From NCBI GenBank assembly GCA_022749755.1, contig CM040451.1, positions 6,399,871 through 6,463,870 on the forward strand: a stretch of 64,000 nucleotides of DNA, written 5' to 3'. The stretch comes from Azadirachta indica (taxonomy: Eukaryota; Streptophyta; Magnoliopsida; Sapindales; Meliaceae). Numbering within the stretch: the stretch's first letter is position 1; each line of letters opens with the position of its first letter. The notes beneath the pieces are model-generated. The model saw nothing but the letters and a program-made list of their open reading frames with translations. It had not been told where the DNA came from and did not search any database. Shown one piece after another: positions 22,109 to 33,374 of the stretch. A program made the position numbers and the translations under genes.

Positions 22109-22344
22109 GCCCTCCTTTTGGGAGCCAACAAATATCCTCATAGATTTATATGTTGAGGAGATTTAAGGAAATTTTTACCTGTGGATAGTCAAAGTTTTGA
22201 ATATCACACGACATACTCCGTTGTGAATATTTAAGGACGTAAAGTTTTAGCTGCATGTCAAACGTTAATTAATTAATAAGTTAATTAACACACTTAATTT
22301 ATTAAATAAAAATTGAAAATAATTGAACATAGAAATATAGGGAT
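21386..22344. other. AT-rich intergenic sequence, no gene seen
   Basis: No ORF with a domain. It contains an (AT)n run at 22083-22108 and several poly(A)/poly(T) runs. Confidence 0.6.
22083..22108. repeat. (AT)n microsatellite
   Basis: About 13 AT units. Confidence 0.95.
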
Positions 22345-23812
22345 AGGATTAAGGGTCCATTTTTTTTTTTTACATTTTCTTTCATCAATTCTTAACTTTT
22401 TGATATAAGTAAATTTAAAGTTGAGATTCTATCTGACTATATATTATAAATACATTATAATTAATACACATGATCTAATTGAATATCAACTATTAAATGT
22501 ACTTAAATCTAAGGATTAAGAATTGATATAAAAAAAATAGAAAAATATCTATTACCCTCCTATCTTTATTTTTCTTTTGACTTTACCTTTATCTAAATCA
22601 GTTCGAACCGTCAAATTGAACCGAATCTGAACAAGCAAATCGAACCATATCTAAACCACTAAACTGAACCATTATTCTAAAATTCATATATATATATATA
22701 TATATATATGATAATTTGTAATTTTTAGTTTAAAATAATTAGATTTAATAATTAAAATTAAGTATATGTAATTTATATTATTAACTAATTATTAAATAAT
22801 AACAATTATATATAAAAGTTAAATATATTTTTTGAAATTTTAAAATTTTTTTAAAAAATAAGTATATTTATAATCAAATTGATATTATAAGAATTTAAAA
22901 ATTTAATAATAATAATTATATGTAAAAATTATACACATTTTTTGAAACTTGTAAAATTAATTTTTTAAAAAATAAATTGTTTATAATTAAATTTATTTGT
23001 TAGAAATAATTCGAATTTAATAATTAAAATTATGCTATATAGGTTCAATTATTAACTTATTTTAAACATGATTTATCTGTTAATTTCAGAATAATTTTAG
23101 CTTAAAATAATTATTCATTATAATTTTAATTTAGATATAATTTTTTATAATTGTTTTTAATTATAATTTTAGAAATTATGAAAAATTATTTTTAAATTTA
23201 AATTATAATTAAAAATATAATTATTAAAAATTATTATTTAATTACAATAATTAAAAAATTATAATTATTAGAAAATTATTAAAAAATTTATAATTAAAAA
23301 AATTAATTTTAAAAGTTTCAAAAATACATTGAGTTTTTACATATAATTTTTATTATTTAATTTTTAAATATTTATAATATAAATTTGATTATAAATATAC
23401 TTATTTTTTAAAAAATTTTGTAAAATTTCGAAGAACATATTTAACTTTTACGTATAATTGTTATTTTTTAATAATTAATTAATAATATAAATTATATATA
23501 TGTAATTTTAATATTAAATTTAAATTATTTTAAACTAAAAAAATTATAAATTATTATATATATATATATATTTGAATTTTAAAATAATGTTTTATTTGGT
23601 GGTTCAGGTATGATTTAGTTTATTAGTTTAGATTCGATTCAATTCGGCAGTTCAAATTGATTTAGATAAGAGTAAAGTTGAAAGAAAAATAAAAATAAGA
23701 GGGTAATGACTTTTTTTTAAACCTTAAGGGTGATATAAATAGTTAACTTAAACTTAAGGAGGATAATAAGCATTTTTTTTATAAAAAATTATTTAAAAAA
23801 GCTCTTAATCCT
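22345..23812. mobile_element. Second long palindromic (foldback) element
   Basis: Outer edges AGGATTAAGGG (22345) and CTCTTAATCCTT (23802-23813) are inverted. Inside them, ATTACCCTCCTATC (22550) pairs with GAGGGTAATG (23698), and the segment GGTTCAGG...GAATTCGGCAGTTC (23600-23655) pairs with 22605-22675. TA microsatellites (22686-22709 and 23557-23571) sit at matching places in both arms. Arms are about 600 bp, with the centre near 23130. No ORF. The left arm is interrupted by a small MITE at 22384-22527. Confidence 0.75.
22384..22527. mobile_element. Small MITE nested in the left arm of the foldback element
   Basis: About 144 bases with inverted ends: ATCAATTCTTAAC...TAAATTTA at the left, and TAAATCTAAGGATTAAGAATTGAT at the right in inverted form. 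The facing arm (23720-23800) lacks this segment, so it inserted after the palindrome formed. Confidence 0.65.
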
Positions 23813-23871
23813 TCCTTCTTTATATATGTATGTATGTAATTTTTTTTTTTGAAAATAAAAGAAATTTCTTA

Positions 23872-26800
23872 TTAACAAAACACAAAATCTAAATACAAGA
23901 AAGGATTCAGCTCCTTAGGAGCTTTCTCGAGCCAGACACAACTGTCTGGAAAAAGTAAGGCTAACTTAGCCAACCTGTGAGCTACTAAATTACACTCTCT
24001 AGGAACAAATTCAACAAAACAACTATCATCTATTATAAGAGCTTGTATCTCAAAAATCAGCCAGCCAATCTCACAAAGGCTTTTTGTCTTTTCCATGATC
24101 AGCTCAACAACATTCCTTCAATCTGACTCAATAGCTAAAGGAAACAGACCCACAGATCTAACCAGCTTAATCCCTTCGTAGACAGCCAAAGCTTCAACAA
24201 ACTCTACATCTTCTGAAAAAGTATGACTCCAGGTTACAGCTACCATAACCTCCCTATTGGCATTACGAACAACTGCCCCCAGCCTTGCCAGTCCTCTTTT
24301 TGAATTTACAGTCGCATCCACGTTTAGTTTATACCACAGCTCTTTGGGTGGACTCAATGTAACTTGGGAATGCTGACCTTCTAATAAATTGAGCCTAGGG
24401 GACCAAGTTGAGCTAATTTATAAGATTGTAATATATCTAAAACTTCGATGCAAAGCCTCTTGGGGCAAAGATTAACTGCTTTGTGTTTCCACAAATTGCT
24501 TGCATTCCAGATCAACCAAGATTTGGACATGAATAATTTGATGTCCTCTTTACTGCTATCCCTCAACATTTGCAAAGCCGCCTCTTTGAAATCTTGATGG
24601 AGAAGTGCTTTAATCTTGGTGGATGGAGAATGCTTCCAAACTTTCCTTGCAGCTGGACAATTCAATAAAGCATAAAGAGAGGATTCATAGTTTGATTTAC
24701 ATCTTTGGCACCATGGCTTTCTCACAATCTTCTTCCTGCACAGATTGACATTTGTTGGCAAAACATTATTAACGGCTCTCCAAAAAGATATTTTAATCTT
24801 AGGTGGAACTTTGCATGGCCATGGCATCTTGCACTCCTGTGAGGCTTCCTTTGAGTAAGAGGGGGAAGCTGAAGAATTGAATTTCAAAGCCACTTGATAA
24901 CCACTTCTAACCGAGTAGTTACAGCGTTAGTCCAAGTGTTAAAGTAAAATGTCTTTCGTTGGTACATGGGGGAAGGGAATTTTTAGAATTAATTCTTGAT
25001 CAACAGGAAGAAATGCTTGTCTTATTAGTTGAACATTCCAGCTTCCCTCTTTTATCAGATTAGCCACATATGTATTTGATGGTAAAACTATAAATGACAC
25101 CGGTCTGAAGGAATAAGGTCTTGGGAGCCAATTATCATAATAGACCAATACTGATTTGCCATCTCCTATTCTCCCACGTGCTCCTTTCTCCAAGATTTTC
25201 TTCCCATGTAAGATGCTTCTCCAAATAAAGGAAAGGTTAGAGCAAATCTTGCTTTCCAAAAATTCACCTTTTGGAAAATATCTTGCCTTGAGCACCTTAG
25301 CCATCAAAGAATCCAGGAATTGGATCAATCTCTAACATTTCTTACCAAGGACTGCTTGGTTAAAAGCAGAAAGATCACGAAAACCCAAGCCACCCTTTTC
25401 CTTAGGTACACAGAATTTCTCCCATCTTCTCCAAGGAATGCCTTTGGAATTACTTGATGAACTTCACTAGAATCTTGCTATTATCTTTTGAAAATGCTGA
25501 CAAAGATTTTGAGGTAGCTTAAACACACTCATCGCAAACGTTGGAATTGCTTGATCTACAGCTTTCATTAAAACTTCTTTGCCACCGTAGGAAAAGAGCT
25601 TCGCTTTCCAGATCTTTAGTTTGTTGCAGATTCTTTCCTTCAGCTCACTAAAGAATTTGATCTTGGATCTACCCAACATTGATGGCAAACCCAGACATCT
25701 CTCATGATGAGAGACCACCTATAAGTTAAAGATCTCTTTCCGATGAGTTCCCTCTGGCACATTCGAACTTAACAATAAAGAAGATTTTTCAAAGTTAAAA
25801 ACTTGTCCAAATGCACTAGTATTTCTCAAATATATCTTTGAGCAATTTACATTCTTCAACAGAAGCTCTTGTAAATGCCAGGCTCTCATCTGCAAAAAGA
25901 AAATGAGAAATGGAAGGACTATGCTTTCCAAAATTAATGCCATGAATTAAATTAACATTGGCAGCATTATACAACAAGGAGGAAAAAGCTTCAGCACATA
26001 AAATGAAAATATATAGAGATAAAAGGCAGCCTTGTCGTAGCCCTCTTTGCAGCCTAAGAGTACCAGACGGCTTTCCATTGATCAACACTGAAAAAGAGGC
26101 AATAATAACACATTTTAGTACAAGCTCTACCTAATTACCCGAAAATCCAAGCCTATACAAAATCTTGCTTAGAAAATGTCATTCCACTCTATCGTAAGCC
26201 TTAATAATCCCTAGTTTAAGAGCCACCATACCTCTTCTCCCTTTCTTTATGCTCCGGATTTTATGAAGGCATTCATATCCTACAATAATGTTGTCTGTGA
26301 TAAGTCTATTTGGAATGAATGCACTTTGGTTTGGAGAAATAATAGAGTTTAATATCAATTTCAGCCTATTAGCCAACGTTTTTGAAATAATTTTGTAGAT
26401 AACATTGCAAAGACTAACAGGTTTGAAATCAGAAATTCTTTTTGGCTCTTTAATTTTTGGAATCAAAACAATAAACGTGCTATTAATGCATGATATGTCA
26501 CCACTGTCATTTAGAATGTGAAGGCATACATTTGCTAATAGCTCACCGATGATGTTCTAGTACTTCTGGAAAAAGCCAGCATTAAAACCGTCCGGACCTG
26601 GAGCTTTACATGGGTGCATTTGAAACAAAGTATTGCAAATCTCTTCCTTTGTCTAGACTCGATTTAATTGTTGGTTCATCTCCATTGAGACTTTTGGAGT
26701 AATGCCTTGAAGAACTACTTCAATTATCTCCGAAGAGGGATTAGTTGAGGTAAAAAGATTTTGGAAATAAGTTTTTATCTCGTCTTAAACTTCCTCTGGT

Positions 26801-27850
26801 TCTTCCACCCATTTATTATTAGTAGTCACCAAACTTCCTATCATGTTCCTTTTCCTTCGTAGTGACACCCTAGCATGGAAGAATTTAGTGCTCTTATCAC
26901 CCTCTTTTAACCATATAGCTCGAGATCTCTGCCTCCACTTCAAGTATATTATCTGTCTCCTTTTCCACACATCTGATTTGTTCAGCATTTGAGGGATCAG
27001 AATCATTATTAAATAAAGATTGTAATTGCTTCTGAAACAACTCTAGCTCTTGCCTTCTCTTCCCAAATTTTTTGTGGCTCCAATCTCGCATTTCCTTTCT
27101 CATTTTTCGCACCTTATAAAAAAAAAAAGCTAGTATAACATTACCATTGCTTATACGAACATTCCCCAAATATTTCTCCACTATCTGTTTGCATTCACAA
27201 TACAAAGACCAATAGTCCTTAAAATAAAATCTTGTACATCATCTGTTGACCTTGCTTCTCAGACTCTGCTTCCGCCGACAGAACTCAATTTTAATTGCTA
27301 AGAGATCAGAGCCTCCCATTGTTATGTGCAAAATTGAAATGTAAGCAAATTTATCTTTCCATCATTTGAGCATATGAAACGATCCAGCCTTTCTTGAATT
27401 AAACCTCCCTCGTCCCTGCTATTCGACCATGTGAACGGCACCCCTTTAAAGCCCAGATCCATGAGACCGCAGTTACTTAAAGTATTCTTGAAATTCAAGA
27501 TTGAATCTAGTTTGTGTGGAACACTACCTGTCTTCTCTTCGATCTTAGAATCTTATTAAAATCACCTCCACATAACCATGAGGCAGAGGACAGTTGGGCA
27601 AGTCTTTCCAGTAACGACCAAGAGCACATTTTGTGCGTATTCTCTAAATGGCCGTAAAACCTGTAAATCTCTATACCTCCCCATCTGCCATGTTAATAGA
27701 AGAATCAACATGGTGAGCACTATAGGACAAAATCATAACATCCAGATCTGCCATCCATAATAAAGCTAAACCCCTCCTGAAGCCAATTCTGTCCACCCCA
27801 AAACAATTATCATAACCCAACTTTCCTAGGACGCCTCAATAATGCTTGGT
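23872..27850 (-). pseudogene. LINE ORF2: endonuclease, reverse transcriptase, RNase H (broken)
   Basis: From the 5' side: an endonuclease remnant with the GGDFN motif near 27545-27560 and GVPFTWSN near 27425-27445. Then a linker (26785-27205), and reverse transcriptase blocks KRISDFKPVSLCNVIYKIIS (26380-26440), NQSAFIPNRLITDNI (26290-26340), RQGCLLS (26030) and HFLFADES (25882-25905). The metal-binding FADD reads FADE. A zf-RVT stretch follows at about 24640-24830 (FWRAVNNVLPTN, CQRCKSNYESSLYALLNCP). Last is an RNase H fold at 23872-24357 (LNVDATVNSKRG, FVEALAVYEGI, FVPRECNLVAHRLAKLAL). It copies LINE RNA by target-primed synthesis. The FADE change and at least ten frame breaks make this copy inactive. 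Confidence 0.85.
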
Positions 27851-30382
27851 AAGCCATCAATCAACCTTGTGATCCTGTCCTGCTGAACTAAAGAAGAAAC
27901 TTCTACTTCTTTAAGCTTCTTCGAGTGTGGTAAGTCCACATCCATTTCGTCTCTTTCCCGCTCTGCATTTTGCTTAAATGGCTAAGAGGTTTTTTGTGAA
28001 CGGTTGATTATCCTAGCTTTCACTTTCAAGTTCCTTCTGGTCTTGCTAGTAAGCTCTAAGCTTGCATCTATATCCTGAGAAATAAACTCCCTCTACCCAT
28101 TTTAACTAATGTCCTCGAATAAATTGCCTAAACCCACACTAGGCCTGTCTTTTGCAGAATGGGCCTTAATTAGGCAAAATAGCCCTCCTAAACTACTACA
28201 TTTTCTCTCCACTTACACTGATTCCCACCTCATTAAAATATCACCTTTATCTATGTCTCTAGAAGGAGAATTAACATATAACTTTCCTGAGATTTGAACT
28301 TTTAATATTTAAAGAGAAAGTTTAAAAAAAAGAACACATACCTCCCTTAAAACTATACAAATCCGTTATATTACTATTTTGTTTAAGGTATTATTATAAA
28401 ATTACTGTACCATAAGCTTCCAATCTTCACAATTTTGTCCAATTTTTTCGTTTATACTTCATCTTCTTCATGCACCAGCATTTGAATTTCGCAAATTTCC
28501 TAACAGTGATAAACTCAATCCACCAGTATGGTTTCTTTATTTCTTAGAGATTTGTTCATCCTCTTTCCGCAACAAATGATCTCAGGCAACATAACTCAAT
28601 AGTTACACATATACTTTGATTGTAATTGTGTTATTGTTCTATTTCGGAGCTGTAATTAGTGTGTGCGAGTAGTAATGGTGGCCTAACATTAGTGTGTGTG
28701 ACTAGCGACGACTGTTTGGTGTTTAGTGTGTGTGAACAACAATAACATTGAGTTTTAGCGTGTTAGAGCAGCAACCTTATGTTCAGTTTTATTCAATATT
28801 CAAATACACTATTCACAAGAAATTTTCACTTAAAGATAATAAAGTAAAAATCAAAAAGCGTTTTTTTTTCAAGAAAGTAAGCAATATATAAGGAAAAATA
28901 ATGAATCAAATAAAGAGTACATCTCCATCTACTACTATCAAACAAATACAAATATTTTATAACAAAATTTGGCCTAAATAAAAAAAGACAAAATTTAGCT
29001 TGGTTGAGCATAAACATAATTTACTTTCCCTTCGATGCCATATTTGCACTCAACATAATCTACTTCCCTCTTCAAAACTAAAAAGTTGTCAAATACATTA
29101 CTTCTAATTTTGATAACAGCCACAATAACCAATAAACAATTTAAAATACAAATATAACCTCCTAATTTTGATAACAGGGCCCACAATATGCAATAAACAA
29201 TTTAAAATATAAATATAAAGAATTAAAATGCAAATTTTGTCTCATTTAAAAATTAAAAAATGAAGGATAATTAAGACCTTTTATCATAATTGGATGAATT
29301 TGGATGATTGCAGGAGAGGTATCTGTTTCTTTTCTCAAACCTTCTCTTTATGTGTTAAAAAGTAAAACTTCAGGGAAGGTATGTGTTAATTTCCTGTCTC
29401 TAGAGCCGCATTTATTAAATGCTTCTTGTGTACTGCGGCCATCATCATTACCTGAGACTAATTTTTCTCCTACATCATTTCTCTGATACGACACACCCTC
29501 TAGAAAGCTCTCCTTCCCATTATTTGGACTATTTAGTTTTGATCCCCGGTTTCGTCTATGTTCGGCTGATTTCATCCGTGTAGTATATTGTTTACCCAAG
29601 GTACTTTATTGACGCCTTTTCCCAATTGAAGAAATTGCACGTAACTAGGGACCAGAGTTGAATTCTCTTGCTAAATATTCAGTTGGGCAACCTGCCCTAT
29701 CCTCAGGACATTCACAATAGATATAACCAATCTTACCGCATTTATAGCGAAATTCCGACAACTTTTCATACTGAACTAGCAAAGTAACCACCTCTTAAAA
29801 ATCTCTTAACTGTACTTTCAAGCATCTTTTTAGAGGCTTTGTAATATCAATCTTGATCCTCAATTGAAGATATCTTCCCAAACATTCTCCATTTATACCC
29901 AAATCAATATCTTCTACCTTCCCAATTTGGCCACCCTAGAACAACCTTATCTTCTTAGTCATACATAGTATTGGAACATTATGAATTTGAACCCAAAAGA
30001 AAGCAAAGGAAAAGTCTAATTTACTCAGCTCCCTAATGCCCTTTGGTTTCGAAAGAACAATTAAGGTCTTGTTAAAGCACCAAGGGCCACCTATCATAAC
30101 TCTTCTTTTATCACTTTCAAAGTTAAAATGAAAAAGGTTATTACCTACTGACTCCACCTTAACTCCATTCAATGTCTTCCACACTTGCTTAATCACGGTT
30201 CTGAAAGCATCTTTATTAACCACCTTATTGGCTAAGACTTTACCCACCAAGCTGGTATTTACTTGCCTTTGACCAATATCTATCAATGTTGTATCAAGGA
30301 CTGTGACTGCTTCTTCTTCATTCATGATAGACAGCGATTTACATAACTTTGTAATCTCCTCCACATCCATTTCTACACTCAT
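27851..30382 (-). pseudogene. LINE ORF1, split by a MULE-like insertion
   Basis: The start is ATG at 30382 (MSVEMDVEE). The N-terminal part to 29936 carries a DUF4283-like RNA-binding region (VIKQVWKTLNGVKVESVGNN, then RRVMIGGPWCFNKTLIVL). A zinc knuckle follows near 29690-29750 (YKCGKIGYIYCECP). The rest is polar and low in complexity (29348-29599). The coding sequence is cut by the element at 28264-29395 and resumes at about 28254-27851 (phrase MDVDLPHSKKLKEVE near 27940). ORF1 proteins of plant LINEs bind the element RNA. Stops are present near 29935 and 29600. Confidence 0.75.
28264..29395. mobile_element. MULE-like element inside LINE ORF1 with a perfect 9-bp target duplication
   Basis: Direct flanks GTCTCTAGA occur at both 28255-28263 and 29396-29404. 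Inverted ends: left AGGAGAATTAACATATAAC, right (reverse complement) AGGAAATTAACACATACC. They continue for about 110 bases with short internal repeats of the GGAGGTATGTGT type. 1132 bases, no coding ORF of note; 60-80 codon frames inside are AT-rich and featureless. The 9-bp duplication and long inverted ends indicate a Mutator-like non-autonomous element. Confidence 0.85.
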
Positions 30383-30478
30383 TTTGAGTGAAAGATAACA
30401 TGTACAAAGATGGTTTACACATGTTTCTCTAGAGAATATCCAGAGAACTTGTGAGAAAACTTTTCCAAACGAATTATA

Positions 30479-30857
30479 TATATATGTATGCATGTATGTA
30501 TGTTAAGTCATATTTTGACCAAGTCTTGATAATTTTAAATTATTGTTTATTGTTTACCGAGTCTTTAGGAGTTAGTGGGGTAATGCTTTAGCTTTTTTTT
30601 TTTTTTAAGTTGCTATTTTTATGCCAAACATGGGATCATTTTAAGTGTCCATCATTACACGTTGCGTAATGCTCAGTGTGTAATTGCTTTTATAAAAGTG
30701 AAGTACAAATGGATTAATTAATGCAAGAAGCTTTTATTGTCTTATAGTTTGAGTTATTTTTTACTTTGCTTAGTTTATATCAATGTATTAGAGTAGTTCA
30801 GAAAGAGTAAAAGCTGTAGCTTTCTTTCTTATTATTTTGCAGAAGCAACAGTTGAAC
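30479..30857. other. Flank of the LINE and 5' side of an old copia fragment
   Basis: No ORF. TATG repeats at 30479-30506. The sequence just before 30858 (TATTTTGCAG) resembles a splice acceptor, but I see no gene that would use it. Confidence 0.5.
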
Positions 30858-31962
30858 ATGGCATTTGAGTGTTTTGTTCAACTTGTCATTCCTTGCTTTG
30901 ATGGTCTTTATGACCATTGGAGCATATTGATGGAAAACTTTCTAAGATCTAAAGAATATTGGGAGGTCGTTGAGCTGGACTAGTAGAAGTAACAACAGGC
31001 GAAGTATTGACAAATATACAAAGGGCAGAGCTAGAATGACAGAAGTTGAAAGATCTCAAAGCCAAAAATGATCTCTTTCAAGCTATTAATCGCTTAATCT
31101 TGGAGACAATTTTTTAGCAAAGAGACCTCCAAGCATATTTGGGATTCCATGATGAAGAAATATAAGGGAACAGCAAAAGTGAATAATCAGCAACATTAAA
31201 CTCTTCGGGGTGAATTTGAAGCACTACACGTGAAATTGGTAGAGTATGTTACAGATTATTTCTCAAGGACAATGGCAATTGTAAACAAGATGCATATTTA
31301 TGGAGAGAGCTTGGAGGATATTACTATAATTGAGAAAAATTCTTTGTTTAGTGGCAGCAAAGTTCAATTATGTCGTTTGTACTATTGAAGAAACAAAAAA
31401 TTCTTTATGAACTTTCAATTGATCAATTGCAAGATTCTTTGTTGGTTCATGAGAAGAACTTAAACAAACAAGACTAGCAAGAGAAAGAGGACCAAACTTT
31501 GAAGGCTTCAAAAAAAGGTTGCTCAAAATCAAGAGAGAATAAAGGAAGAGGTAGAGGTAGAGGTAGAGACAGAGGAAACAATGCTTGTGAAAACTGAAAA
31601 CAACAACATCAGCACCAAGAGAATCAATTTCAAGAAAAAGGAAGGGGATGAGGAGGCCATCACTCAACAACTAATAGACCAAAGTCAGCAGATAATCTAA
31701 TATTGAATGCTACAGATGCTATATGCATGGGCATTATCAGTCAAAATATCAAATTAATTTGAATAAACAAAGTGGAGAAAGAACTAACTTTGTGGAAAAA
31801 GAAGATGAGGTGCCTCATTTAGTGGTGTGTCATGTAGAGGAAGAAACTGAACAAAACATGTGGTATTTAGACATTGGCTCCCACAACCACATGTGTGCAG
31901 ACAAAAAGGTGTTTTTTGACTTGGATGAATCTTTCCGCAACATTGTTAAGTTTAGTAGTGAT
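30858..31962 (+). pseudogene. Old Ty1/copia gag-protease fragment
   Basis: The frame from ATG at 30858 reads MAFECFVQLVIPCFDGLYDHW, then NFLRSKEYWEVVE, the N-terminus of copia gag. Arg-Gly repeats follow (about 31540-31580), then a zinc knuckle with its last Cys changed (CYRCYMHGHYQSKY, about 31708). A protease start lies at 31858-31900 (MWYLDIGSHNHMC, where the usual D-T/S-G reads DIG). Several in-frame stops. The coding sequence stops at 31962 because a younger copia element inserted, and it continues at 38173. Confidence 0.8.
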
Positions 31963-32396
31963 TGTTAGAATTTTTTAACTATAAGTGGCCCACGATTTTT
32001 CATCATTTTAAGTGGGAACGTGTGTTATACAGTTTCTGTTAGTTTTTGTGCAGTTTATTATATGTTCTAGTAGTTGTTACACGTTCTGGCAATTTTGACA
32101 ATTAAATGGTTACACGTTCTAGCAGTTTCTGGTATTTTTTTTATGGTTTCTGTGATGGGCAGAGCCTATAAATATAGCTTTTGGTTAGGTCCCTAAGCCA
32201 ACAATTTCTTTTAAGAAATATACACCATCGTACAGAAATTGTAAGGTTTAGAAGAACCATAAATTGGTAATTTTTCATCACCAGATTGTGAAAGACGACA
32301 ATGGCAAGAGGTATGTCTTTGGGTTTAATTCCGCATTTGATCTATATGCTATTATGATTAGTAAAGCATGCTAGATCATATATGAAATTGATAATA
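31963..32396 (+). mobile_element. 5' LTR of the copia element
   Basis: Starts TGTTAGAATTTTTTAAC. A TATAAATA box lies at 32167-32174. It ends at ...GATAATA, where similarity with the 3' LTR stops and the primer-binding site begins. Confidence 0.92.
32167..32174 (+). promoter_or_regulatory. TATA box of the copia 5' LTR
   Basis: TATAAATA. The 3' LTR keeps the same box at 37938-37945. It would set the start of the genomic RNA. Confidence 0.7.
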
Positions 32397-32398
32397 TT

Positions 32399-32411
32399 TG
32401 GTATCAGAGCC
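32399..32411 (+). promoter_or_regulatory. Primer-binding site (initiator Met tRNA)
   Basis: TGGTATCAGAGCC directly after the 5' LTR, the standard plant copia site. Confidence 0.9.
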
Positions 32412-32641
32412 GTTGTTATTGCCTCTGCTTTGTTTTTTTGTTAAATTCGGTTAAAGGATTATTATTTAGAAAATCGAATTTATTGTCCAGTATTATTGAT
32501 TAATTATTACGAGAAATCATTATGAAATTAGATTACTGGTTTGGGATTTGATTTGATGATTTTTGTTTTTGGAATCAAATAAGAGATAATTCGTTTCTGT
32601 AATAATAAAAAAAAAAATTGTTTGCTGGAGGTTGAAGACAA

Positions 32642-32845
32642 TGTCATATGACATGTTATCTGCTATATGCTAAATAGTATGACATGTCGTTTTCTGCATG
32701 ATATTGTATGACATGTCATCTACTTATGTTAAATAATAAGACATGTCATTTTTGAAATGACTTAATATGACATGTAGTTTTTATTTTTGAACTCGTATGA
32801 CATGTCGTTTTTATTATTTTGGTAATATGACATGTAATTTCTGAT
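32642..32845 (+). repeat. Leader repeats built on the palindrome GACATGTC
   Basis: The phrase TATGACATGTCRTTT and close variants recur about seven times, 25-40 bases apart, between the primer-binding site and gag. The core GACATGTC is self-complementary. Confidence 0.8.
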
Positions 32846-32989
32846 GTTATAGTAAATAATAATATGCAACTTATTTGATTATTTTGGGACATATAATTAA
32901 AATTATGTCTTATTGTTTTATACAATTTATATAACCAATTTATGATTAAAATTAAATGTCTATGATCCGTATAATTTTGGTTAATTAAG

Positions 32990-33280
32990 GATTAGCCACA
33001 GCATCTTTAATTATACAAAATTATATTTTGAGTATTTTAGGATCATGTATAAGAAGATGACATACTTGTAATTAATCATATTTAATATAATAAAATTTTA
33101 TCCCACAGGAATTTTTATTATATTTATATGATTAATTAGAATAAAATATCAAATTATTTTCTTAATTACCCACAGGAATTAAGAAAAGGAACATAATTTG
33201 ATAGTTTTATTGTAAAGATTTATATATACATATATAAATATGAATATGTTTGAATTAAAACTTTAGCCCACAGGTAAATT
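32990..33280 (+). repeat. Leader repeats of the form TTAnCCCACAGGAATT
   Basis: Three good copies (near 33103, 33170 and 33265) and one weaker copy (near 32993, AGCCACAGCAT), spaced 60-110 bases apart in the untranslated leader of the copia element. Confidence 0.65.
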
Positions 33281-33374
33281 TTATGTTCATTAATTCATAT
33301 TTTACAACGTGGTTTATATTAGTAGAACATGATATCTGTTTATTAGCCTCAATTCATATTATATATAAGCATGT

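Larger units (their letters stand above)
23840..30478 (-). mobile_element. L1-like LINE retrotransposon, near full length, decayed
   Basis: Read on the minus strand: ORF1 with DUF4283-like and zinc-knuckle parts (30382 to about 27850), then endonuclease, reverse transcriptase, zf-RVT and an RNase H tail (about 27850 to 23872), then poly(A) (T-run at 23840-23850). The order and the RNase H after reverse transcriptase are typical of plant L1 elements. Both edges lie in TATG-type repeats: TATGTATGTATGTAA before 23840 and a similar phrase at 30481-30506, possibly the target-site duplication. ORF1 is split by a MULE-like insertion. Many stops and frameshifts. Confidence 0.85.

Noticed and set aside
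22345..23812. microRNA precursor in the palindrome
   Set aside because: Arms are hundreds of bases of AT-rich DNA, typical of foldback transposons and siRNA sources rather than of a miRNA gene.
30848..30860. TTTTGCAG before the old copia gag as a real splice acceptor
   Set aside because: No upstream exon or donor can be identified and the frame downstream is broken.
32642..32845. CRISPR-like array from regularly spaced GACATGTC repeats
   Set aside because: Units are too short and degenerate, spacing is irregular, and they lie in a plant retroelement leader.
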